Source of the DNA: Halorientalis persicus
GTDB lineage: Archaea > Halobacteriota > Halobacteria > Halobacteriales > Haloarculaceae
Assembly (NCBI RefSeq): GCF_900110215.1
Contig: NZ_FOCX01000019.1
Coordinates: 1-64,000 of the forward strand
Length of the DNA stretch: 64,000 bases
Direction of reading: 5' to 3'
The stretch's first letter is position 1. Every line of letters starts with the position of its first letter. The notes beneath the pieces are model-generated. The model did not search any database. It saw nothing but the letters and a program-made list of their open reading frames with translations, and had not been told where the DNA came from. Positions 52,061-60,647 of this stretch are shown here, piece by piece. A program made the position numbers and the translations under genes.

Positions 52061-53032
52061 ATGGGGACCGTCGTCCTCTCCGTCGACGCCGAACTCGGAT
52101 GGGGGTTTCACGACTTCGCGGAACCGCCTCGCGACCGCCTCGCGAACGCACGGCGCGGGTGGCGAACCCTGCTCGACCTCTGTGAGGAGTACCGCGTCCC
52201 GGCGACGTGGGCCGTGGTCGGCCACCTGTTCCTGGAGGCGTGTGACGGTCGACACGAGGACCACCCCGCGCCGCCGGGCTGGTTCGAACACGAGCGCGGA
52301 ACCGACCGGATGTCCTCGTCGCGACGGTTCGCCGACGGACTGATCGAGCGCATCGACGGGGCCGAGGTCGATCACGAGATCGGGCTGCACACGTTCTCAC
52401 ACGTCGAGCTGGGGGCGGGCGGAACGACCGCGCGGCTGGCCGACGCGGAGCTGGCGGCGGCCGTCGAGGCGGCTCGTGAGTGGGGTCTCGACCGGCAACC
52501 GCGGTCGTTCGTCTTCCCGCGGAACAAGGTCGGCAACCTGCAGGCGCTGGCCGATCACGGCATCACCTGCTACCGCGGGACGGCACCGACCGACCGGCCG
52601 ACGGACGGCTACGGCGGTGCTGGGCGGCTCGTGCGGGCCGCAGTCGGGAGCGCGAGCCCACCGCTGGTCGAGCCACGACAGGACTCGCTCGGGCTCGTCG
52701 ATCTGCCGGCCTCGCTGTTCCTGTTTTCCGTCGAGGGGCTGGCCCGGTCGGTCGCCGAACCGTTTGTCGGCGACCCGGTCGCGATACTGGCCAGACGCGG
52801 CATCGACGAGGCTGCCGCGAGCGACGGGGTGTTCCATATGTGGCTCCACCCGAACAATCTCGTCACGCCCCGGGACGTGGTGCGCATGGAGGCGATCCTC
52901 GAACACCTCGCCCGGGTCCGTGCTCGGACCGATCTGCGCGTCCGAACGATGGGGGCGGTCGCGGCCACGGCCCGAGAAGGTGGTGAGACGGTGGCGAAAG
53001 CCGTCGCGACCGACGGATCGGCACCGGAGTAG
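52061..53032 (+). CDS. Polysaccharide deacetylase (NodB-type)
   Basis: A 323-residue carbohydrate esterase 4 protein: VVLSVDAELGWGFHDF gives the first metal motif, EIGLHTFSHVELG the HxxxH motif, and FPRNKVGNLQALADHGITCY the later core. It should deacetylate GlcNAc-type residues. The frame is open upstream to 51626, but ATG 52061 matches the family start and has GTAACG about 33 bases before it. It overlaps no other gene. Confidence 0.88.
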   Translation: MGTVVLSVDAELGWGFHDFAEPPRDRLANARRGWRTLLDLCEEYRVPATWAVVGHLFLEACDGRHEDHPAPPGWFEHERGTDRMSSSRRFADGLIERIDGAEVDHEIGLHTFSHVELGAGGTTARLADAELAAAVEAAREWGLDRQPRSFVFPRNKVGNLQALADHGITCYRGTAPTDRPTDGYGGAGRLVRAAVGSASPPLVEPRQDSLGLVDLPASLFLFSVEGLARSVAEPFVGDPVAILARRGIDEAAASDGVFHMWLHPNNLVTPRDVVRMEAILEHLARVRARTDLRVRTMGAVAATAREGGETVAKAVATDGSAPE

Positions 53033-53053
53033 TTGGATCGGGATCGAGGAGAC

Positions 53054-54232
53054 TCAACCCGTGTTGTGTTCACAGAACGGCAGGTCCCAGCTGTCCGGGT
53101 CGGCGAGGTCCCGGCCCTCGACGGTCCAGGAATTGGGCGTATCGTCGGCCGTGAGTGGCATCGTGATGAGGACCGTCGAGTTCGCGAGCGGCGACAGTGC
53201 CGGCCCGTCGTCGGGCCGGAAGCCGAAGGAGCGCAACAGCGAGGCCGGGAGCCCCGACCCGGCGACCGCGAACACGTCGGTCTCGGGCTGGGTCCGGAGC
53301 AGTCGCTCGAACAGCGCCGAGATCGCGGGCAGGCGGGTCTCGCCGGCCAGCGGCACCACGTCGGCGATCCGGGTTTCGGTTCGCCCCTCGAACTGACGGG
53401 TGCCCGCGACGAGGCCGGCCACGGGATCGCCGTCCCGGCGTGCGACGTAGCTGTCGTACGCCCAGTTGGGATTCTCGAAGCGCCAGTCGTAGAACGCCCG
53501 GTCACGGCGGACGTGAAGCACGTCGGGCTGGGGGAGGGCGGCGATGTCGGCCAGCGTCTCGCTCGGGACGGCGGCGTGACGCTCGACCTCGATGTCGGCG
53601 TGGTCGTGGCCGTTTCGGCGGCGATCCCGGAGCCGGTGGTAGCCGTCGCTGAGGCCGTCGATCGCGGTGGCGGCGCGCTCGGAGGGCCAATCGCCGAGTT
53701 TCTCGTCGAGATACGTGGATGGGCGTTCGATGCGGAGCCACGTCCGGATCGGGCCGACGATCCGGGCACCCACGTCCAGGTAGGCCGGCCGCGAGCGGGC
53801 GTTGGGGATCGCGAACAGTAACCCGGGTTCGCGTTGCCGGTAGTAGGCGAAGGCGAGGTCGTTCATCCGCGAGAGCAGGCCACGTCCGCGATGGTCGGGG
53901 TGGACCACGGTATCCGCGGTCTGCAAGCCGACCATCGTCCGGGGGCCAACCCGGAGCCGGAAGGGGACGAAGGGACGCGCCCCGACCACCTCGTCCTCCT
54001 GGTCGGCCACGAACACCGGCGTGTGGACGAGATACGGCTGACGCTCGAACTTCCAGGCGAACCACTCGCGGCTCCCGCCGAGTTCGAGTTCCGTGTCGCG
54101 GTGGAGTTCGAGGTAGTCGGTCACGTCCTCGGGCTCGATCCGGCGGATACGGTAGGTCTCGCCCTCCGCCTCGTGTTCGATAGTCGGGTCGGGGTCGGTC
54201 GCGGCCTCCGCGGGGTCGAGTTGCTGGCTCAT
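53054..54232 (-). CDS. GNAT N-acetyltransferase
   Basis: A 392-residue GNAT protein. TYRIRRIEPEDVTDYLELHR begins the first domain, and the acetyl-CoA motif is VVHPDHRGRGLLSRMNDLAF. A second GNAT-like half follows with a large insertion (about 170-260), giving an Eis-like two-domain layout. It may acetylate an amino sugar or a protein N-terminus; the glycan setting favours a sugar. The gap to the nucleotidyltransferase gene is 7 bases, so the two share an operon. Confidence 0.85.
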   Translation of the reverse strand: MSQQLDPAEAATDPDPTIEHEAEGETYRIRRIEPEDVTDYLELHRDTELELGGSREWFAWKFERQPYLVHTPVFVADQEDEVVGARPFVPFRLRVGPRTMVGLQTADTVVHPDHRGRGLLSRMNDLAFAYYRQREPGLLFAIPNARSRPAYLDVGARIVGPIRTWLRIERPSTYLDEKLGDWPSERAATAIDGLSDGYHRLRDRRRNGHDHADIEVERHAAVPSETLADIAALPQPDVLHVRRDRAFYDWRFENPNWAYDSYVARRDGDPVAGLVAGTRQFEGRTETRIADVVPLAGETRLPAISALFERLLRTQPETDVFAVAGSGLPASLLRSFGFRPDDGPALSPLANSTVLITMPLTADDTPNSWTVEGRDLADPDSWDLPFCEHNTG

Positions 54233-54239
54233 GCGTCGG

Positions 54240-54971
54240 TCACTGACTGATTTCGGGCTGCTCGGCTCGGAGGCGCTGTTCGGCCTCGTCGCGGTCCTCG
54301 GGGTAGCCGATGTCCAGCCGCCACCCCTCCAGCGGGATGGCGTCGATGGTCCGGCCGCTCTGGAGCAGGAGGTTCACCGCGTCGGTGATCTCGAACTCGC
54401 TGCGATCCGAGGGCTGGACGAGGTGGCAGGCGTGGAAGATGGCAGGCGTGAACGTGTAGAAGCCCGTCATCACGAGGTTCGACGGGGGCGCGTCGGGTTT
54501 CTCGACGACCTCGACGATCTCGCCGTAGTCGTTGGTGTCACAGACGCCGTACCGGCTGGCCTCTTCGTGGGGCACTTCCTCGACCAGGAAGGCGGCGTCG
54601 GCGCGGTCTTCCTGCTGGCGGCGGACGGCGTCCCGGAGGTTGGCCTCGAAGACGTTGTCGCCCATCATCAGCATGAAGTCGTCGTCGATCTCCTCCTCGA
54701 CCGTGAGGAGGGCGTGGGCCAGCCCCTGCTGGCGGCGCTGGTGGGCGTACGTGATCGGGACGCCCCGGAACTCGTCGCCGTAGTAGCTGATGATGTCCTC
54801 TTTCCGGTAGCCCACGACCACGAGCAGTTCGTCGGCGTCCAGCTCGACCAGGCGCTCGAAACAGTGAGTCAGGATCGGCCGCCCGTCGATCTCGACCATG
54901 CCCTTGGGTTTGTCCTCGGTCAACGGGCGGAGCCGCGTGCCTTCCCCGGCCGCGAGTACGACGGCTTTCAT
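54240..54971 (-). CDS. Sugar-1-phosphate nucleotidyltransferase (AglF-like)
   Basis: A 243-residue nucleotidyltransferase: MKAVVLAAGEGTRLRPLTED then KPKGMVEIDG is the nucleotide-binding start, and MLMMGDNVF the metal Asp region. EVVEKPDAPPSNLVMTGFYT is the sugar-binding part. It makes a UDP- or dTDP-sugar from a sugar 1-phosphate. AglF in Haloferax does this for its N-glycan. It lacks the acyltransferase domain of GlmU. First gene of the 54971-53054 pair. Confidence 0.93.
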   Translation of the reverse strand: MKAVVLAAGEGTRLRPLTEDKPKGMVEIDGRPILTHCFERLVELDADELLVVVGYRKEDIISYYGDEFRGVPITYAHQRRQQGLAHALLTVEEEIDDDFMLMMGDNVFEANLRDAVRRQQEDRADAAFLVEEVPHEEASRYGVCDTNDYGEIVEVVEKPDAPPSNLVMTGFYTFTPAIFHACHLVQPSDRSEFEITDAVNLLLQSGRTIDAIPLEGWRLDIGYPEDRDEAEQRLRAEQPEISQ

Positions 54972-55090
54972 GTGACGGGCGTCACCGTGTTCCGAAAAAA
55001 GTATGGGCGCGTTATGCTGGATACGGGACGTATACTCGCGTCTTGTCTATTGAATTTCGATAGAGCAGCTATCATTCCGTGAGGGGAGAC

Positions 55091-55112
55091 ACACACCTAG
55101 TTTCGAGTTATA
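55091..55112 (-). repeat. ORB-like repeat H
   Basis: ACACACCTAGTTTCGAGTTA; on the minus strand TAACTCGAAACTAGGTGTGT. Inverted relative to the others at this origin. Confidence 0.8.
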
Positions 55113-55181
55113 GCGAATACGAGGGTGGTTGCTTCAGAGGAGAGTGACTGAAATGTGGGTTCTCGAAGGAAGAGGCAATTT

Positions 55182-55203
55182 TTAACTCGAAACTAGGTGT
55201 CCA
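55182..55203 (+). repeat. ORB-like repeat I
   Basis: TTAACTCGAAACTAGGTGTC, 70 bases from the inverted copy H. Confidence 0.8.
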
Positions 55204-55315
55204 CTCTCTAACTAGGTACGGATACATCTAGTCTAGGTAGAACGATAGAGAATGTAATCACAGATATATTGATAGATATAGCAGAGCTGCCAGAGCGTAC
55301 ATCCATCTACTGGCT

Positions 55316-55337
55316 ATAACTCGAAACACGGTGTCCC
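55316..55337 (+). repeat. ORB-like repeat J
   Basis: ATAACTCGAAACACGGTGTC. Confidence 0.8.
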
Positions 55338-55373
55338 TCTGCTGGACATAACTACGTCTCGACTGATCACTCC

Positions 55374-55394
55374 TTAACTCGAAACTAGGTGTGT
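55374..55394 (+). repeat. ORB-like repeat K
   Basis: TTAACTCGAAACTAGGTGTG. Confidence 0.8.
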
Positions 55395-55460
55395 GTGAGT
55401 AGAGGCGGGCACACGCTTCTAATTTCACATTCGGAAGACTGAACCACACGAAACGTCGGA

Positions 55461-55480
55461 TATAACTCGAAATCCAGTCC
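55461..55480 (+). repeat. ORB-like repeat L, next to the orc1 promoter
   Basis: TATAACTCGAAATCCAGTCC. It is degenerate at its right end and lies directly before the TATA box of the initiator gene, so Orc1 may repress its own transcription. Confidence 0.65.
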
Positions 55481-55481
55481 A

Positions 55482-55489
55482 AATATACT
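55482..55489 (+). promoter_or_regulatory. TATA box of orc1/cdc6
   Basis: AATATACT centred about 30 bases before ATG 55516. Confidence 0.6.
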
Positions 55490-55515
55490 TAAGAAGGGCG
55501 GGTGCAACTAACCCC

Positions 55516-56739
55516 ATGCCCGCTGACGACGGTTTCGACCGTGAACCGGATCCACTCTTCGAATCCGTAGAGCCCTCCGGAGGGGATCGAATCTTCGAGC
55601 GTCGGGAGCTCGTGACCATCGACCACTTGCCGACAGAGGACCGGATCGTGGGTCGCGATGAACAAATTCGGATGATAGCGGGTGAGATCGGACCAGCTGT
55701 ATCCGGTGCACCCCCGAATTCCGTGATGATCTATGGCAAGACTGGATCGGGTAAATCGCTCGTCGCTAAGCATGTAGTACAGCGGAGTGAACGGGAAGCG
55801 ACGCGTCGAGGCAACGCATTGGCAACCGGCTATGCGAACTGCTCCCAGGCGAAAGGGAATTCGGACACGTTACAACAACTGGGTGAGCAAATCACTCCTG
55901 CCGATAGTTCCGTAACTTTCCCGGAGCGTGGAATCTCCGAAAACGAGTATTTCAATCGGTTATGGACTGTTCTGGACGAACAATACGATGCTGCAGTCTT
56001 CATTCTTGACGAGATCGATCGTCTCAAGAATGATGATATACTCATGATTCTATCGCGAGCGGCCGAATCCGGATCTGTTAGTACACCTATCGGTGTAATC
56101 GCCATATCGAACAAAATAAATTACCGGGAGCAGATGAGCGAGCGGACGAAAAGTTCGTTCGGGCATACTGAATACGTCTTTGACCCGTACGATGCTACAC
56201 AACTCCGTGAAATATTGGCAAACAGAACTGACGCATTCAAAAATGGAACACTAGAGGATGGAGTGATCCCAAGAGCAGCGGCACTCGGAGCCAAAGAGCA
56301 CGGCGATGCACGGAAGGCGATGCGATTGTTGCGATACGCAGGCGACTACGCGAAAAACAACGGCGCAGATACGGTCCGTGAAGAGCATCTCCTTGAAGTT
56401 CGGGCGTCCGCTGAGGCTGAGCGTCTCCGTGACTTGGTTTCTGGGTTGCCGAGTCACTCTAGACACGTCCTCAACGGGTTGGCTGCACTCACGAAACAGA
56501 ACGAGGAACGACAGTGGTTCCGGACGACACAAATTATCGACGCGTACGAGCGGGTTTGTCGAAAAGAAGGCGTGGACACGCTCACGAAAGACCGTGTACG
56601 GCAGCTACTCAAGGAGTTGGCATTTCTGGAAGTGACTGAAAACCGGTCCAATCACGGGGGGAAAGGCACGGGATCGTACAAGGAACACCGATTGATGTGG
56701 GATGCAGAAACGGTGTCCAGAATGCATTCGCGAAGCTGA
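55516..56739 (+). CDS. orc1: Orc1/Cdc6 replication initiator
   Basis: A 407-residue AAA+ protein. Walker A is GKTGSGKS (74-81), Walker B and sensor region is VFILDEIDRL (161-170), and sensor 2 GDARKAMRLLRYAGDYA follows. A winged-helix DNA-binding domain fills about residues 310-400 (LNGLAALTKQNEERQWFRTT; GKGTGSYKEHRLMWD). It binds ORB repeats and recruits the replicative helicase. Its gene is flanked by ORB repeats on both sides. It has lower GC than its neighbours, as origin-linked genes of this type often do. Confidence 0.95.
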   Translation: MPADDGFDREPDPLFESVEPSGGDRIFERRELVTIDHLPTEDRIVGRDEQIRMIAGEIGPAVSGAPPNSVMIYGKTGSGKSLVAKHVVQRSEREATRRGNALATGYANCSQAKGNSDTLQQLGEQITPADSSVTFPERGISENEYFNRLWTVLDEQYDAAVFILDEIDRLKNDDILMILSRAAESGSVSTPIGVIAISNKINYREQMSERTKSSFGHTEYVFDPYDATQLREILANRTDAFKNGTLEDGVIPRAAALGAKEHGDARKAMRLLRYAGDYAKNNGADTVREEHLLEVRASAEAERLRDLVSGLPSHSRHVLNGLAALTKQNEERQWFRTTQIIDAYERVCRKEGVDTLTKDRVRQLLKELAFLEVTENRSNHGGKGTGSYKEHRLMWDAETVSRMHSRS

Positions 56740-56843
56740 ACGGCCCGGGTACCTGTTAGTAATCCAACCTCAGTTGATACAGCAGGGTTTTCGGAGCACT
56801 GGATTTCGATCTAACCGGACTGTTTAGCCCCTCAGATTGGATA

Positions 56844-56866
56844 TTTAACTCGAAATCCGGTGTGGG
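56844..56866 (+). repeat. ORB-like repeat M, downstream of orc1/cdc6
   Basis: TTAACTCGAAATCCGGTGTG then GGT, 105 bases after the initiator stop. Confidence 0.8.
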
Positions 56867-56879
56867 TATCGTAATTTTC

Positions 56880-57092
56880 TCAATCGTCGTCGGCTGGCGC
56901 TTCCCCGACGACTTCTTCGACGTGTTCCTTGTACAGCTCACAGTCACACTCGTGGTCGAACTCGAAGCGGTCGTTACAGATGTCGGCTTTCATCGGGGAG
57001 ACGAACTCCTCGGTGACGCCGCAGTAGGGTCGTTCGTGGTCGAACTCCGTGTCGCCGTCCGAGCGGCGGTACTCCAGATACGGACACGTCAT
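56880..57092 (-). CDS. Small Cys-rich protein
   Basis: A 70-residue protein: MTCPYLEYRRSDGDTEFDHE, RPYCGVTEEFVSPMKADICN and DRFEFDHECDCELYKEHVEE. Four or five Cys (CPY, PYC, DIC, HECDC) suggest a metal or Fe-S site. I recall this as a conserved haloarchaeal microprotein with no assigned role. ATG 57092 is supported by CATAACAT 30 bases upstream; a start at 57119 would remove that leader. Confidence 0.7.
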   Translation of the reverse strand: MTCPYLEYRRSDGDTEFDHERPYCGVTEEFVSPMKADICNDRFEFDHECDCELYKEHVEEVVGEAPADDD

Positions 57093-57118
57093 GGATTGGT
57101 CTGTCGTGGACCGATACA

Positions 57119-57126
57119 ATGTTATG
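57119..57126 (-). promoter_or_regulatory. CATAACAA-like element (CATAACAT)
   Basis: On the minus strand, centred about 30 bases before ATG 57092. Confidence 0.5.
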
Positions 57127-57192
57127 TAGGTCTTTGACGCGGTAACACGCCGCTACCGGCGTGTCGCCGGAACGCCCGAACCACCCTCCAAA

Positions 57193-58029
57193 TCACTCCA
57201 TCCCGAGCATCTCGCGGGCCTCGTCGGGCGTCGCGAGGTCCCGGTCGAGGCGGTCGATGATCTCGGTGGATCGCTCGACGAGCTGGGCGTTGCTCTGGGC
57301 CGGTTCGCCGCGCTCGAAGTAGAGGTTGTCCTCCATGCCGACGCGGACGTGGCCGCCCAGGAGCGCGCCCATCGTCGTCAGCGGCAGCTGGTGAGGGCCG
57401 GTCGCGAGGACGTTGAAGTGGCTCTCGGCGGGGAGGTTCTCGACCATATTGAGGAGGTTCTTCGGTCGCGGCATGGTGAACGTTCCCGGCCCGAGGATGA
57501 CGTTGATGTAGTAGGGTGGATCGAGGATGTCCTTCTCGATGAGCCGGTAGGTCTCGTTGAGGTGGCCGTTGTTGAAGACTTCCAGTTCGGGCTTGACGCC
57601 TTTCTCGTGCATCTCGCGGGCCAGCGATTCGATGTTGTTGCGGGTGTGTTCGGTGATGATGTGCTGGCCGCGATTGAACGGGCCCATATCGAGGGAGGCC
57701 ATCTCCGGCGGCGGATCAGTTCGAATACCCGCGACACGGTTCTCGTAGGGGCTCTGGCCGCCGGTAGTGTTCTGGATGATGATGTCGTCACAGCGGTCGC
57801 GGATGGCGTCGTTGACGGCCTGGAGCCGTTCGGGGTCGTTCTCGCCGTGTTCGTCGCGACCGTGGACGTGGACGATGGCCGCACCCAGCTTCTCACACTC
57901 CCTGACCTGGCGTGCGATCTCCGCGGGCTGTTCCGGGAGGTTGGGATTCGCGTCTTTGCCGTGCACGCCGCCCGTCGTCGCCACGGTCAGTATCAGTTTT
58001 CGCTGATCGATGTAGTGGTCGTAGCTCAT
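57193..58029 (-). CDS. BKACE family beta-keto acid cleavage enzyme (DUF849)
   Basis: A 278-residue TIM-barrel zinc enzyme of the beta-keto acid cleavage family, which condenses a beta-keto acid with acetyl-CoA or another CoA ester and cleaves it. KLILTVATTGGVHGKDANPN is the N-terminus, AAIVHVHGRDEHGENDPERL holds the zinc His pair, and GGHVRVGMEDNLYFERG carries the catalytic Glu region. The substrate differs by clade and is not readable. It is a single gene, unrelated to the glycan cluster. Confidence 0.9.
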   Translation of the reverse strand: MSYDHYIDQRKLILTVATTGGVHGKDANPNLPEQPAEIARQVRECEKLGAAIVHVHGRDEHGENDPERLQAVNDAIRDRCDDIIIQNTTGGQSPYENRVAGIRTDPPPEMASLDMGPFNRGQHIITEHTRNNIESLAREMHEKGVKPELEVFNNGHLNETYRLIEKDILDPPYYINVILGPGTFTMPRPKNLLNMVENLPAESHFNVLATGPHQLPLTTMGALLGGHVRVGMEDNLYFERGEPAQSNAQLVERSTEIIDRLDRDLATPDEAREMLGME

Positions 58030-58238
58030 AGTTGTCGACTCCGGGTGAGCGCCGCCGGGGCGGTGTGCCGACGGAACCCGCCGGGAGACGCCGTGTCGCC
58101 CGACTGCCCGGCTGTCGGCTCAGTCACCCTCGTATCTACTTTGTTTTTGCACGCTTACCGGGCGCGTGAGCGACGACACGTCAAACACTGCCCCAGAAAG
58201 AGGAAACAACCGAACGTCAGCGGGACCGAACCCGGGCG

Positions 58239-58451
58239 TCAGATCCGGTCGTCGAGCGAGACGACGGCGTCTTCCTCGGCGACGATGAAGGCGTCGTCTC
58301 GGAGGAACTCCTCGTCGTGAGGGAGGATGACGTAGTGGCCCCCGTCCGCCGAGGACTCGGTGATGTCGAGTTCGAGCGGGTCGTACCCCAGGTCGTCCGG
58401 GTCGGGATCGGCGGGCATGGAGCGCCAGTCGACTGTGTCAGATTCGCTCAT
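58239..58451 (-). CDS. Small acidic protein of unknown function
   Basis: A 70-residue acidic protein (YDPLELDITESSADGGHYVI; FLRDDAFIVAEEDAVVSLDD). Its ATG comes directly after the stop of the beta-helix gene, one base apart, so both are one transcript. I recognise no motif; the content is typical of haloarchaeal conserved small proteins. Confidence 0.65.
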   Translation of the reverse strand: MSESDTVDWRSMPADPDPDDLGYDPLELDITESSADGGHYVILPHDEEFLRDDAFIVAEEDAVVSLDDRI

Positions 58452-58452
58452 T

Positions 58453-60312
58453 TCAGACCTCCAGAATCGTCACGCCGGCGTTCCCGTCGACAGTGACCCC
58501 TTCGAGATCGCCGGTGAACCGGAAGGCGTCTTTGCCGTTCCCGACGACACCGACGACACGTCCCTCGCTGACGTAATCGGTCATCTTGTCCCAGGGGAGG
58601 CCCGAACTGGACTCAGAACGGCCGGCGTCACGTTCGACACTGCCCGTCACATTGAACTCGTACTTGGCGACGCTCTGAGTGTCTCCGGTCCCGTCGATTA
58701 CGATGATTCTGTGCGGGGGTTCCTCGCTATCGCCGTCGGAACCGCTCTCGTCGTTGCCGGATTCGTCGTTGCCGGATTCGTCGTCGCCGACGATCTCGGC
58801 GAAGGTCGTCTCCTCGCCGTCGAGTTCGACGGAGACGTCGTACCCGCTGGTGACTTCGTAACTCTTGATCTCGCCGTCGAAGGTGTAGGTGTCCACCGCG
58901 GCGGGGTTCATCTCGATGCTCGTCGCGGTGTAGGTGCCGTTCTCGTTCTCGGTGATCTCGTCGGTGTTGGGTTCTGCTTCCTCGGCGTACTGGATCGGTC
59001 CCGAGGTGGTGAACCGGGCGTTACAGTTCCTGTCGGGGTTGTCTTCGCTCGCCCGCAGGCGGATGTGGTGTTCGAGGTCCGCCTGCTCGCCGTCGCTCTC
59101 GCTGTCCTCGCCGTCCTCGCTTCCCCCGTCCTCGGACGCGGAGCCGGCACCCGCGCCGGGACCGCTGGGTTCGACGTCGTCCCCGAGTGGCTTCCAGATC
59201 GAGTACTCCGTGTTCGGGCGCTCGGCGTTGCTCCCGGTGACGGTCTCGAAGTGACTCGGTGCGCTGTGATCGGCGTCGCCGGTGAGGTGGATCTGCTCGC
59301 CGGTCCAGTTGCCGTCGGTGTCCCAGCCGGAGACGAAGGTGGTGCCGCCGTCGTTGTAGACCCGAACGTTCCGCACGACGCCCTCACCGCCTTCGCCGTC
59401 CTCGTCGAACTTGATCGCCATCGCGCCGGTGTCCGACCAGTTGAAGTCACAGTCCTCGATAACGGCCTCGCCGGGGTCGTCGATCTTGATGCCGCGCTGG
59501 TTCCAGCCGGTGTTGCCGGCCGGGGCCTTCTCGGTGGCCTCGAAATAACAGTTTCGGCAGACACTGCCGTCGGAGGCGAAGCGAAGCGCGGACATCCCAG
59601 TGTTGACGAAGTCGCAGTTCTCGACGACGACTGGGCCGTTGCCGCCCTTGTAGGGGTCCGAGACGTAGCAGGCCACGTTCCCGAACATCGAGAAGTAGCA
59701 GTTACGGATCCACAGCGTGCCCGCGTGGTCGTCGCCGGCGAACAGGCCCGTCGAGTCCGACCCGTCGACGGTCCCGTCGGGCTGGTTGAAGTTGACACAC
59801 TCCATCCGCGCGCCCTCGGCCGCACCGACGCGCCAGCGGGACTGCTCTGCCCCCTTCTTGCCTTTGACCGTGATGTTCTCGATCCGCACCGTCCCGCTTT
59901 CGGCGAAGATGTCGGGGCGGACGAGTTCCTCGGGGGCCGGGCGGCTGAAGACGACGCCGTCCGTAGAGCCGACGACTGCGGCGTTCTCGTAGTCGCCGGC
60001 GATGCCCTCGCCCTCGAACTCGTATTCGCCGGCCGGGATCTTGACCAGTGTGCCCGACTGGAGGTGTTCGTCGAGGTAGGGATCGATCAGATCGCCGTTG
60101 CCGAGTCCTTTCTGTGCCAGGTCGACGGTGGTGTTCGTGAAGTCGACACTGGTTCCGCCACCGTTCCCCTGGCCGCTCTCCTGAGCCCCGACTGCGCCGA
60201 GGAAACTCGACGCACCGAGGGCCGCGGTCGTCCCACCGACAGCCTTCAGCAGCGACCGTCTCTCGATAAGCCGTTCCTTCCGACAATCACTGTCGTCCTG
60301 GCGACGTGCCAT
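58453..60312 (-). CDS. Tat-exported right-handed parallel beta-helix protein
   Basis: A 619-residue protein. It starts with a twin-arginine signal (ERRSLLKAVGGTTAALGASS then FLGAVGAQ). Residues about 50-370 are parallel beta-helix repeats with many N/D-C-x-F turns (RNCYFSMFGNVACYVSD; VVVENCDFVNTGMSALRFAS). An acidic Ser/Glu/Asp linker separates two C-terminal beta domains; one repeat, GNDESGNDESG, is within the linker. Probably a surface glycan-binding or lyase-like protein. Expression starts from a normal TATA box. Confidence 0.87.
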   Translation of the reverse strand: MARRQDDSDCRKERLIERRSLLKAVGGTTAALGASSFLGAVGAQESGQGNGGGTSVDFTNTTVDLAQKGLGNGDLIDPYLDEHLQSGTLVKIPAGEYEFEGEGIAGDYENAAVVGSTDGVVFSRPAPEELVRPDIFAESGTVRIENITVKGKKGAEQSRWRVGAAEGARMECVNFNQPDGTVDGSDSTGLFAGDDHAGTLWIRNCYFSMFGNVACYVSDPYKGGNGPVVVENCDFVNTGMSALRFASDGSVCRNCYFEATEKAPAGNTGWNQRGIKIDDPGEAVIEDCDFNWSDTGAMAIKFDEDGEGGEGVVRNVRVYNDGGTTFVSGWDTDGNWTGEQIHLTGDADHSAPSHFETVTGSNAERPNTEYSIWKPLGDDVEPSGPGAGAGSASEDGGSEDGEDSESDGEQADLEHHIRLRASEDNPDRNCNARFTTSGPIQYAEEAEPNTDEITENENGTYTATSIEMNPAAVDTYTFDGEIKSYEVTSGYDVSVELDGEETTFAEIVGDDESGNDESGNDESGSDGDSEEPPHRIIVIDGTGDTQSVAKYEFNVTGSVERDAGRSESSSGLPWDKMTDYVSEGRVVGVVGNGKDAFRFTGDLEGVTVDGNAGVTILEV

Positions 60313-60333
60313 GTCCGGGTAGGCAGACAGTAA

Positions 60334-60342
60334 ACATATAGT
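60334..60342 (-). promoter_or_regulatory. TATA box of the beta-helix gene
   Basis: ACTATATGT on the minus strand, centred 26 bases before ATG 60312. Confidence 0.6.
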
Positions 60343-60613
60343 GGTTCTGACCAGTACAGGGCCACAACGTCTCGTCTGTGCTGCAATTCGCTATTGATGG
60401 GCCCGCTTCGGTGGCGGAGTACTTGCGGGTTGGTTCCCCACACGAGTAGGTACTTGCTACTACGCGGTCGGACTCAGAACTCGACACACGTGGGTTTTGG
60501 TGCCAATTCACACTCGTGGCGGGCTATCGACAGTGAGGGGCGATTCGTGGGTAAGTGTTCCTTACACGGCCTGATCGCCGGTTCGACGACCGCTCGGGGG
60601 TGACAAAACGTCC

Positions 60614-60621
60614 CATAACAA
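60614..60621 (+). promoter_or_regulatory. CATAACAA promoter element
   Basis: Centred 30 bases before ATG 60648. Confidence 0.6.
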
Positions 60622-60647
60622 TACCGCCGGTGGCACAAGAGTGACCG

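Larger units (their letters stand above)
54972..55515. other. Replication origin region upstream of orc1/cdc6
   Basis: A 544-base gene-free stretch rich in A and T with one ORB-like repeat pointing left and four pointing right. The 55200-55310 portion (for example CAGATATATTGATAGATATA) is the most AT-rich and probably unwinds. The orc1/cdc6 gene begins at its right end. Confidence 0.8.
60313..60647. other. Intergenic, 335 bases, divergent promoters
   Basis: It contains the TATA box of the beta-helix gene and the CATAACAA element of the phosphatase-family gene. Short open frames lack motifs. Confidence 0.5.
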
